A stretch of DNA of 7,734 nucleotides. Origin: a bacterium. GTDB taxonomy: Bacteria > Pseudomonadota > Gammaproteobacteria > Burkholderiales > Methylophilaceae. A model generated the notes under the pieces. The model did not search any database. It saw only the letters and a program-made list of their open reading frames with translations, and was not told the DNA's origin. This document shows positions 1-5,255 of the stretch, piece by piece. Both the position numbers and the translations under genes were made by a program. Position 1 is the first letter of the stretch. Every line of letters starts with the position of its first letter. The stretch lies in NCBI GenBank assembly GCA_027310505.1, contig DAIDAS010000192.1, positions 1 to 7,734 of the forward strand, read 5' to 3'.

Positions 1-291
1 GGCAACGTCCAGGCGGTAATGGATTTCCCCGCATAGGCAATAGAGCGCAGCCTTTTCGTGTTCGTCCAGGTCTTGCACCTCGTCAAACCACACATCCAGA
101 TTTCCCTGATTGATACCGCAAGCCTCGAACAGCTCTGCGTCGTCGCCGTCGATGAACTGGATTTCAAACTCTTCCACGGGCTGGCCATATCGGTCGGTCA
201 GATTTTCGGATTGGCTATTGAAGGATTCCAGGCTGTCAAAGTAGAAGCCAACTGCATCCAGGTTGTAAGGTTGTGCGTAGAGCGTGCTCAT
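1..291 (-). CDS. ardA: ArdA-like antirestriction protein, N-terminal part (runs off left edge)
   Basis: Reading leftwards from the ATG at 291-289, an open frame of 97 codons reaches base 1 without a stop, so the C-terminal part is outside the window. The start is MSTLYAQPYN; it continues with GFYFDSLESF, LTDRYGQPVEEFEIQFIDGD (residues 31-50) and INQGNLDVWFDEV. The acidic composition and the YGxPVEEFEIQFIDG stretch match my recollection of proteobacterial ArdA-family proteins. These DNA mimics bind and inhibit type I restriction-modification enzymes in the cytoplasm and are typical of plasmids, conjugative elements and islands. AAAGGA lies 7 nt before the ATG and supports this start. The gene diverges from the helicase gene, with the origin-like region between them. 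The opposite-strand frame at 58-333 is a shadow. The family call rests on sequence memory, not a search. Confidence 0.7.
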   Translation of the reverse strand, partial: MSTLYAQPYNLDAVGFYFDSLESFNSQSENLTDRYGQPVEEFEIQFIDGDDAELFEACGINQGNLDVWFDEVQDLDEHEKAALYCLCGEIHYRLDVA

Positions 292-540
292 GATTCGATC
301 CTTTATGGGCTGTTGAAAAATCTGCCCATGTAGAGTTTCTCTTCGCTTCCCTTGGGGGACGGGAGGGGGAAAGGTATTCAGGTTTACAGCAAATTAGCCA
401 CCCTGGATTGAGTGGCTTGGCGTTCTGCCCACGTTTTCGTCCCCTTCACACCAAGTTGAGGGGCGAATAACGATGGGCTTGCCATGCAACGATTCTGGGG
501 TGCTTGCTGGGGTGTTAATGGGGTATGGATTGCATCAAAA
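292..540. other. Gene-free upstream region of the ardA-like gene
   Basis: No protein gene is supported here on either strand. On the minus strand the region would be the 5' leader and promoter zone of the ArdA-like gene, but I find no convincing -35/-10 pair. It holds two modest inverted repeats: TGGGC/GCCCA (306-310 with 324-328), just upstream of the ardA ribosome-binding site, and AGCCAC/GTGGCT (396-401 with 412-417). A nine-codon minus-strand frame including its stop (329-303) ends 11 nt before the ardA start. A purine-rich stretch lies at about 355-372. Confidence 0.4.
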
Positions 541-938
541 ATGACAGCCTCGCGCTGGCGTGTTGATGCTGTGGTTTATTTAGGGTTTGAAGCGTGGGGT
601 TGAGCAGAACAAGTGACAGCCTTGTGCTGGCGCGGTGAAGCAGCAAGGTGTCATGCCCTTGAGCGTCTGCTGTTTCCCGTTTATTGAGGTATGACAGCGG
701 GTATGACGCCTGCAAAACCTGTCCCGATGCGGTTGGCAGAAAGTGTCATACCTGTCATGCCCTGAGCGCAGGATTGCCTGCATATATTCAAAGACGAATC
801 AGAGATGGATTCAGTATTCCTTTTCTGGATGATTTTGTTTTTAGGGTATGACAGACATGACAGGTATGACAGCTCAGAAAAATAGCCATTTCCAGCGTCA
901 TACCCTACCAAAACCTACCCCATGACAGGGAATGACAG
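541..938. repeat. Iteron-like repeat array, probable replication origin of the element
   Basis: About 13 copies of a 7-10 bp motif with consensus GGTATGACAG are scattered here. Plus-strand copies start at 542, 614, 688, 700, 845, 856, 863, 921 and 931. Reverse-complement copies (TGTCATACC or TGTCATGCC) start at 649, 744, 752 and 896. Some are regularly spaced: three TGACAG at 849, 858 and 867 (9-bp steps), two TGTCAT at 744 and 753 (9 bp) and two TGACAG at 923 and 933 (10 bp). The first two plus copies belong to a longer direct repeat, 542-560 and 614-632, identical at 17 of 19 positions. In phage P4 the alpha protein, a primase-helicase related to the product of the next gene, binds short iterons at its origin and replication enhancer. 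Position and repeat type suggest the same role here, which is an inference. Frames crossing the array at 515-911 are not believable genes. Confidence 0.6.
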
Positions 939-944
939 AGTTGG

Positions 945-1010
945 GGATAGAAAAAATTTTCCAATGCCTGAAAAAAGTTTTTGGAATCGCTTGACATATT
1001 TATTAAATAG
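945..1010. other. AT-rich segment between iterons and promoter, possible unwinding element
   Basis: The last iteron is followed by a strongly AT-rich stretch with runs such as AAAAAATTTT (951-960), AAAAAAG (971-977) and TATTTATTAAATA (997-1009). AT-rich DNA beside iterons is the usual layout of an origin's unwinding element. Nothing else in the sequence proves this role; the stretch could equally be upstream promoter DNA. Confidence 0.35.
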
Positions 1011-1013
1011 TGC

Positions 1014-1042
1014 TTGACAAGTTATTCGTTTTTTGGTATGAT
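1014..1042 (+). promoter_or_regulatory. Sigma-70-type promoter for the helicase operon
   Basis: TTGACA (1014-1019) and TATGAT (1037-1042) are separated by 17 bp, close to the ideal sigma-70 promoter. Transcription would begin near 1049 and give a leader of roughly 190 nt before the helicase start at 1243. A second TTGACA lies exactly 23 bp upstream (991-996) with no matching -10. The -10 hexamer is part of GGTATGAT (1035-1042), which resembles the iteron core, so the initiator could repress its own promoter. Confidence 0.7.
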
Positions 1043-1101
1043 GTTTCTGTTTCGTTAGCTTAGGCGCGAAATCAAACGCGGAATTCGTGTTTGAGCCGAT
1101 G

Positions 1102-1118
1102 CCTCACATGGTGTGAGG
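1102..1118. promoter_or_regulatory. Perfect 7-bp inverted repeat in the helicase leader
   Basis: CCTCACA (1102-1108) and TGTGAGG (1112-1118) are perfect complements around TGG. In DNA it has the look of an operator for a dimeric regulator; in RNA it would form a short hairpin with a three-base loop about 55 nt into the leader. No U-run follows, so it is not an intrinsic terminator. Which form matters cannot be told from sequence. Confidence 0.4.
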
Positions 1119-1218
1119 ATAAGGTCTGTATCAAGAGAAACGTTTTGCAGAAAACTCCTTGAACAGTTATTGATTACATCACAGTTAAATTTTTAGATAG
1201 GTAGTACAGCTTGACGGT

Positions 1219-1236
1219 TCTCCAACTTTTTGGAGA
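1219..1236 (+). promoter_or_regulatory. RNA hairpin enclosing the helicase ribosome-binding site
   Basis: TCTCCAA (1219-1225) pairs perfectly with TTGGAGA (1230-1236) around a CTTT loop. GG (1216-1217) and CC (1237-1238) extend the stem past one bulged T. The only Shine-Dalgarno sequence for the helicase gene, GGAG at 1232-1235 with 7 nt to the ATG, lies inside the 3' arm. When folded, the hairpin would hide the ribosome-binding site and lower translation. This is directly visible; its use in regulation is an inference. Confidence 0.55.
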
Positions 1237-1242
1237 CCGAAA

Positions 1243-2739
1243 ATGAATAAAAGCAATACCGTTGCCGTTAAGGCAACCAGCAGTAAAAAGATTCAAAACG
1301 CCAACGGAAATTTAGTTGGCGCAAAAGCGAATAACGCAAGCATTCCCCTTCAGTATGTGCGATATCTTCGAAGTGAAGATGTTCGTGTCGCAGATGGTTC
1401 CCTCTTCAAGTGGACGGGAACCCATTTCCAGATTGAATCCCGCCAGGAAAGTGAAAGTCAGGCCAGCGATTGGCTTGAACAAACCCATTCAGGCGAATTC
1501 AGTTCTTTTAAGTTTGCCGACCTGGTCAATTCCGGTTTGGCCAGATTGACGAGGCTCGGACCGCAAGCCAATGATGTCATCCCGACTTTGGGCGGGTATG
1601 TCTGGCTGGAACAGGACTCCGACGGCAAATATTCCTATCAGGTCAAGCCGCACGATGAGAGTTGCAATTTCCGCTACTGCATCAATGCAACCCTTCCGAC
1701 CGATGCTGCTTGGTTAAAAGCAAAGGCTGGCGACAGCTTTTTCTTCAGGTTCATCAATTCCATTCTGCCTGATTCCGAGGTTTGCGAATTTGTTCAGGAA
1801 TACGTTGGCTCCACCCTGCTGGGCGACACCCGCTTTCAGACAGCAATACTGTTTAAGGGGAACGGTTCTAACGGGAAGGGCACACTGGTCAAAACCATCA
1901 GCAAACTGCATCAGAATGTGGCTTCGGTCGATCTGCAAAATCTGAAAGGCTTCGGTCTGGAACAGCTATTCGGGGCCAGCCTGGTCGTGGTTGATGAATT
2001 GCCGGAAGGCGGTTTTAATGACCAGACATTCAAATCTCTGGTAAGTGGCGACCCCGTCTTGTGCGATCGTAAGTATCGCTCGCCAATTCTGTTCAACAAT
2101 ACGGCCAAGTTCATCCTGTCGGGCAATCACATTCCTCGTAAATTGGACAAGTCAGATGGCCTGTGGAGGCGGCTCAAAATTGTTCACTTCGACACAACCA
2201 TCCCCGAAGATCAACGGGATGGCCAGCTTCACGAAAAAATCATCAAAAACGAATTGGGGCTCGTCCTGAAGTGGGCTCTCGAGGGTCTTATCCGCCTGCT
2301 GAATCGGGGCCACTTTGTCGATCCGAAGGCGATTCGGGACAACATTCGTCAGGCAAGGGTGCAGTCCAGTTCGGTGCTTCAGCACATCGAGGATGAGGGG
2401 GCATTGGTGCATACCCCTGGTCAATTTACCCCAAAGAGCCAAATCTACAGTGCTTACAGGAATTGGTGCTGGGCTAACGGAAAGAACCCCGAGGCATCGG
2501 ATGGCTTCTGGAAGCAGGTCAAGCACGAGTGCAAACGGCTGGGCATTGAGGTCATCGACAAGCAGGTGCGAATGAACGGCAAGCAGACCTATTGTGTGGA
2601 CATTGCCATTATGCCCGCCCCTGTCGTGGAAGATGATGGCCAAGTCAGCCTTACCTACGATGAGCTCATGCAGAAATGCAAGTTCGCGGAAGTGGATGGG
2701 GCGAGCAACCCGTTTTCTGCCGAGAAGGTGGCTGACTAA
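1243..2739 (+). CDS. P4/D5-type superfamily 3 replicative helicase (phage/plasmid primase C-terminal family)
   Basis: The 498-residue protein resembles the C-terminal half of phage P4 alpha and poxvirus D5-like primase-helicases, ATP-driven hexameric helicases that open an element's origin. Walker A is GNGSNGKGT (206-214), with a Walker B-like LVVVDEL (247-253, D251/E252). A motif-C-like strand FILSGNHIP (290-298) carries the sensor asparagine N295, and WRRL (308-311) is a candidate arginine-finger region. Residues about 110-205 look like the D5 N-terminal helical region, and about 375-460 resemble the winged-helix tail of the family. The first 100 residues show no zinc finger, Toprim or archaeo-eukaryotic primase motif, and the protein is much shorter than P4 alpha, so it is probably helicase only. 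GGAG 7 nt upstream sets the start. It is the first gene after the 1014-1042 promoter and lies beside the iterons. Family call is strong; the exact role is inferred. Confidence 0.88.
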   Translation: MNKSNTVAVKATSSKKIQNANGNLVGAKANNASIPLQYVRYLRSEDVRVADGSLFKWTGTHFQIESRQESESQASDWLEQTHSGEFSSFKFADLVNSGLARLTRLGPQANDVIPTLGGYVWLEQDSDGKYSYQVKPHDESCNFRYCINATLPTDAAWLKAKAGDSFFFRFINSILPDSEVCEFVQEYVGSTLLGDTRFQTAILFKGNGSNGKGTLVKTISKLHQNVASVDLQNLKGFGLEQLFGASLVVVDELPEGGFNDQTFKSLVSGDPVLCDRKYRSPILFNNTAKFILSGNHIPRKLDKSDGLWRRLKIVHFDTTIPEDQRDGQLHEKIIKNELGLVLKWALEGLIRLLNRGHFVDPKAIRDNIRQARVQSSSVLQHIEDEGALVHTPGQFTPKSQIYSAYRNWCWANGKNPEASDGFWKQVKHECKRLGIEVIDKQVRMNGKQTYCVDIAIMPAPVVEDDGQVSLTYDELMQKCKFAEVDGASNPFSAEKVAD

Positions 2740-2757
2740 CGGCAAGGAAATGATGGC

Positions 2758-2786
2758 GAGGGGGTGTTGATGGGCAATGCCCCCTC
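2758..2786 (+). promoter_or_regulatory. Hairpin between the helicase and KTSC genes
   Basis: GAGGGGG (2758-2764) pairs perfectly with CCCCCTC (2780-2786). An inner TTG/CAA pairing is possible in the 15-nt loop. The GC-rich stem lies 19 nt after the helicase stop and 41 nt before the next start. No run of T follows, so it is a poor intrinsic terminator; it may protect or process the mRNA, or partly attenuate it. Confidence 0.4.
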
Positions 2787-2827
2787 TGCGGAACTAAGCA
2801 ATACCAATTTTAAAAAGGGGATATGAC

Positions 2828-3052
2828 ATGAAATACCAAAACACAAGCAAAGCTTCAGGCATTACTAAATTTTACGAAGGCGCGAAATGGATTCGGCTCG
2901 AATTCAATGGTGCCAGAACCTATGAATACCATGCCGACAAAATCGGTCAATACACCATAGATAAGATGAAGAGGCTGGCCCATGCTGGAAATGGGCTGAA
3001 TAAATTCATCAATCAGTATCCAGCCATTAGAAATTCGGCAGTAAATATCTGA
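2828..3052 (+). CDS. Small stand-alone KTSC-domain protein
   Basis: The 74-residue protein fits the KTSC domain pattern almost end to end: an N-terminal strand region, WIRLEFNGARTYEYH (about 22-36), then IDKMKRLAHAGNGLNKFINQ (44-63). KTSC domains occur alone or attached to lysyl-tRNA synthetases and other proteins, often in phages and mobile elements. Their biochemical role is not settled as far as I know, though nucleic-acid binding has been suggested. The usual serine-containing turn before the last helix reads AGNGLN here, so the match is partial. There is no signal peptide or membrane segment. AAGGGG (2815-2820) lies 7 nt before the ATG. The gene follows the helicase on the same strand with 88 bp between, so it is probably in the same transcript. 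Confidence 0.62.
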   Translation: MKYQNTSKASGITKFYEGAKWIRLEFNGARTYEYHADKIGQYTIDKMKRLAHAGNGLNKFINQYPAIRNSAVNI

Positions 3053-3083
3053 ACAGCATTATCAGGCTAGATAGATAGGGGAC

Positions 3084-3103
3084 GGGGTGCCGTCAGGCAC
3101 TCC
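3084..3103 (+). promoter_or_regulatory. Hairpin upstream of the three-gene cassette
   Basis: GGGGTGCC (3084-3091) and GGCACTCC (3096-3103) form an 8-bp stem with one G-U pair and a GTCA loop. It lies 32 nt after the KTSC stop and 43 nt before the next start. TTGC follows instead of a T-run, so termination is doubtful. It may mark the boundary between the replication genes and the cassette. Confidence 0.4.
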
Positions 3104-3146
3104 TTGCAGGGAAATCATGTTTATTTAACGAAAGGGGAACGAAAAC

Positions 3147-3485
3147 ATGGGTAGTTTGGATTACAAATATATAAAAGAGCAGGAACTCGCAGAACTGAAT
3201 AATAACTTGCACGCCGCAAACGATCTGGTGATTGAGAGGCAAGGGAAGCAAGCACTTGATTTGCTATTTTGGTATTCAACAGATGAAATTCTCGAAGGTG
3301 CCGACAATACGGGTGGGGCGTGTAGTGAACTCATCGAATTTATGGGTCTTGTTCAGAAATTTGGTCGAGTGCATGCTATTAAAAAACTGCCTGAAATGTT
3401 GGCGGAACTGGTTGCAAAAGAGCTTGATCGGTCGACGCCCAAGTCGAATAAACTGGTTCGCGATGAACTGAATGGGGGGCTGTAA
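3147..3485 (+). CDS. Hypothetical protein, 112 residues, helical, first gene of cassette
   Basis: I do not recognise this protein. It looks mostly alpha-helical and soluble: an acidic N-terminal helix (residues 8-35), an LLFWYS segment (39-44), a short turn with GADNTGGAC (51-59), a second helical part from 60 to 95 rich in Leu, Ala and Lys, and a charged tail ending in GGL. No signal peptide, membrane span or catalytic motif is visible. AAAGGGGA lies about 9 nt before the ATG and supports the start. Its stop TAA (3483-3485) shares the A with the ATG of the ankyrin gene, a TAATG overlap that implies coupled translation and probably partner proteins. Promoter unclear: it may be read from the helicase transcript. 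Confidence 0.75.
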   Translation: MGSLDYKYIKEQELAELNNNLHAANDLVIERQGKQALDLLFWYSTDEILEGADNTGGACSELIEFMGLVQKFGRVHAIKKLPEMLAELVAKELDRSTPKSNKLVRDELNGGL

Positions 3486-4501
3486 TGGAGGCACTTTCGA
3501 TGTCCGTCGGGCATGACGGCAAGAGTTATGTCGAACTGATTGACGCACGAATCAGGGAAAGAATCGCCCAGGAGTGTGCCCTTGAAGTTTTAAGAGAGGT
3601 CATGGTTCATGGGTGTATCAATGATCTCAATGAGGTGCAGGCCAAGTACGGGATTGTCCTGGATTCCACAACCAGCAGGGGCTTGCTTTACGATATGGTC
3701 GAAGTATCCAGCCTTGAAAATCTACAATGGTTGGTAACTCATCTCGTTGACATTAATGTCATCAATGGGTGTGGCGAAACTGTATTGATGCTCAAAATCA
3801 TTAATGGAAGACGCGAGCATACAAACTGGTCCGAAGCCGAAAAAGCATTGAAGGAAGCGATCACGAAATTGCTGGCGCTTGGGACCGATTGCCGCATCGC
3901 GAACAATGCTGGTAATACTGCATTGCATCTTCTTGTGGATCGGTATTATTACTGGAATCACAACATCATTCATGAGTTGATTGGAATGCTAATTGACCAT
4001 GGCGCTGACTGTCGTGCTGCCAACAATGCTGGCAATACTGCACTGCATCTTCTTGTAGACAACCATTACTTCTATCATGACACTGCCCAAGAGCCAATCA
4101 GATTGCTGGTTAGTCATGGGGCAGACCTGAATGCTAAAAACGCGGACGGAAAAACTGTATTGAAGTTCGCTTGTAACGAAAGAATGGCAGATTTCATTTT
4201 GCGCCAGCCTGAATGCAAGCCAGCACATAGAAAACTCAACAGAGCCGTGATCATCAACAAAAATAACTTCAGGAGCGACTACATATTCCGGTGGTGCCAG
4301 CAATCAGGGGCAATCAAGGCGGCAATGAGCAGGATTGAAGAGGCTGCCCTGGATTCCTTTATCCAGTTGCCTCATCCTAAATCCTCTGCATCCGAAGAAG
4401 AAAATGAGCTTTATAGAGCCTTGCCAAACAATCTTGATTTTGATCGAATTGTGAAACAGAAAGTTGCTCAAACAGCTTCACCTCGAGCAGTGATTATTTG
4501 A
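3485..4501 (+). CDS. Ankyrin-repeat protein, 338 residues, translationally coupled
   Basis: Ankyrin repeats make protein-binding surfaces. At least four can be seen: a divergent one at about 92-105 (INVINGCGETVLML), two nearly identical ones starting DCRIANNAGNTALHLLVD (135-152) and DCRAANNAGNTALHLLVD (175-192), and ADLNAKNADGKTVLKFACN (213-231). Connecting helices such as LIGMLIDHGA and PIRLLVSHGA follow the ankyrin pattern. Repeat spacing is 40 residues, longer than the usual 33, because of a Tyr/His-rich insert (YYYWNHN; HYFYHD). Residues 1-90 are helical and 240-338 form an unrecognised C-terminal region. No signal peptide or membrane segment is seen. The ATG overlaps the preceding stop (TAATG), with a G-rich stretch about 6 nt upstream; an ATG at 3500 is an alternative start. 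The partner is unknown; by context it is element cargo acting with the two flanking genes. Confidence 0.85.
   Translation: MEALSMSVGHDGKSYVELIDARIRERIAQECALEVLREVMVHGCINDLNEVQAKYGIVLDSTTSRGLLYDMVEVSSLENLQWLVTHLVDINVINGCGETVLMLKIINGRREHTNWSEAEKALKEAITKLLALGTDCRIANNAGNTALHLLVDRYYYWNHNIIHELIGMLIDHGADCRAANNAGNTALHLLVDNHYFYHDTAQEPIRLLVSHGADLNAKNADGKTVLKFACNERMADFILRQPECKPAHRKLNRAVIINKNNFRSDYIFRWCQQSGAIKAAMSRIEEAALDSFIQLPHPKSSASEEENELYRALPNNLDFDRIVKQKVAQTASPRAVII
3887..4060 (+). repeat. 120-bp-period internal duplication within the ankyrin gene
   Basis: Bases 3887-3940 and 4007-4060 are two copies of one 54-bp segment, matching at 43 of 54 positions by direct comparison. Of nine codons that differ, eight are synonymous and one changes Ile to Ala. 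The copies encode the two almost identical ankyrin repeats at residues 135-152 and 175-192. Confidence 0.8.
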
Positions 4502-4513
4502 ACGGGAACAATA

Positions 4514-4939
4514 ATGACAACTGAGAAAATACAGCCATCCTTTGATGAGCCTTTGGCGATCAATTTGACACCGAGGGAAATTTTGGGTGCGTGCGGGGTT
4601 GGTCAGCAGATGGGGACGACTTCCTCTGGCAGTCGCATTGCCGAATTTGAGGATTTTGTCTCGATTTATTGGCGACACGATGCTGTCAACGAAAGAACGG
4701 GTTATTCATGCCAGATTGCAGTGCTGGAATATTCTGATGAGGATGGCGAAATTGTTGTTGAGTATGTCGTCGAGCTGGCGATAGATAGCGAAATTGTCAT
4801 ATTCTCCTGGCGTGCTGACGGCTCAGATTCCGATATGGAAGTCGCAAAAAGAAATGCCCACCAGACCTATATAAATGTCTGTGCTCTGATTGGTGTAAAG
4901 GTCGGCTATCATCTTGTGCTAGATCCGCCACTCTACTAA
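4514..4939 (+). CDS. Hypothetical protein, 141 residues, beta-rich, last gene of cassette
   Basis: I do not recognise this protein. The first 40 residues are polar with NLTPREILGACGVG. Residues about 47-100 contain a run of likely beta-strands: FVSIYWR, CQIAVLEYS, IVVEYVVELAI and EIVIFSWR. An acidic DGSDSDME stretch and a helix (VAKRNAHQTYINVCALIGVK) follow. It is acidic overall, with no signal peptide or membrane span, and has the look of a small alpha/beta domain. It begins 12 nt after the ankyrin stop, with GGGAA about 7 nt before the ATG, so it is almost certainly co-transcribed with the two genes before it. A role with the ankyrin protein is inferred from position only. Confidence 0.72.
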   Translation: MTTEKIQPSFDEPLAINLTPREILGACGVGQQMGTTSSGSRIAEFEDFVSIYWRHDAVNERTGYSCQIAVLEYSDEDGEIVVEYVVELAIDSEIVIFSWRADGSDSDMEVAKRNAHQTYINVCALIGVKVGYHLVLDPPLY

Positions 4940-5035
4940 ATTACCACGCCCAGTAACATATTTAGATGGCATGCTTGGGCTTTGAACGTCAATTCCTAGC
5001 TAATTTGTAGGCTGTCTGGGTAATGGAAGAAGATC

Positions 5036-5064
5036 TTGTCGCAAGATGGGTGCATATGTATAAT
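5036..5064 (+). promoter_or_regulatory. Promoter of the intact tRNA-Val gene
   Basis: TTGTCG (5036-5041) and a perfect TATAAT (5059-5064) are 17 bp apart. The GC-rich GCGCCC just after the -10 is the kind of discriminator found on stringently controlled stable-RNA promoters. The tRNA begins 14 bp downstream. An inverted repeat ATCTTG-TCG-CAAGAT (5033-5047) covers the -35. Because no terminator follows the tRNA before 5311, this promoter may also feed thrS. Confidence 0.75.
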
Positions 5065-5077
5065 GCGCCCTCTCTGT

Positions 5078-5154
5078 AGGCGGTTAGCTCAGCTGGTTAG
5101 AGCGTTGCCTTGACATGGCAAAGGTCGGAGGTTCGAGTCCTCTACCGCCTACCA
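5078..5154 (+). tRNA. tRNA-Val (anticodon GAC), complete, CCA encoded
   Basis: The 77-nt gene folds as a standard cloverleaf. The acceptor AGGCGGT (5078-5084) pairs with ACCGCCT (5144-5150). The D stem is GCTC/GAGC, the anticodon stem is TTGCC/GGCAA around TTGACAT, and the T arm is GGAGG-TTCGAGT-CCTCT. The discriminator is A5151 and CCA is encoded at 5152-5154. Anticodon GAC (5112-5114) reads valine codons GUC and GUU. It has its own promoter 14 bp upstream. Its acceptor and anticodon stems differ from those of the tRNA-Val fragment at 5256-5302, so it is a separate gene. It lies on the element side of that fragment, which suggests it is carried by the mobile element. Confidence 0.95.
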
Positions 5155-5175
5155 AAGATTAGCAGTCCGGGCTGG

Positions 5176-5197
5176 ATTCACACAAAATTCACACAAA
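5176..5197. repeat. Two tandem 11-bp repeats near the element's right end
   Basis: ATTCACACAAA occurs twice head to tail (5176-5186 and 5187-5197), and a partial inverted match TTTTGTGA follows at 5202-5209. The repeat length is about one helical turn. Its place between the intact tRNA and the tRNA fragment fits arm-type binding sites for a tyrosine integrase or its excision factor; that function is an inference. Confidence 0.5.
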
Positions 5198-5255
5198 TAA
5201 TTTTTGTGATTTTGTAAGGCTTTGAAAATAAAAGAAATTCATGGCTAAAACCCAA

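Noticed and set aside
58..333. 91-residue plus-strand open frame
   Set aside because: It is opposite the ArdA-like gene, whose sequence makes better protein sense and has a good ribosome-binding site.
515..911. Three overlapping minus-strand frames of 66-76 residues
   Set aside because: They lie in the iteron array; their residues follow the DNA repeats, and no family pattern or ribosome-binding site supports them.
541..938. CRISPR array
   Set aside because: The repeats are 7-10 bp, irregularly spaced and in both orientations, with no spacers of constant length and no cas genes.
2152..2745. 197-residue minus-strand frame
   Set aside because: Antisense shadow of the helicase gene, which has clear Walker motifs in the other frame.
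2758..2786. Intrinsic terminator after the helicase gene
   Set aside because: The stem is strong but no T-run follows, so I call it only a regulatory hairpin.
4946..4983. Terminator after the 141-residue gene (GCCCA to TGGGC, then TTT)
   Set aside because: The stem is about 5 bp with a loop over 20 nt and only three T; too weak to annotate.
5033..5047. LexA-type operator over the tRNA promoter (ATCTTG-TCG-CAAGAT)
   Set aside because: It is a true inverted repeat but does not match the LexA box or another operator I know.
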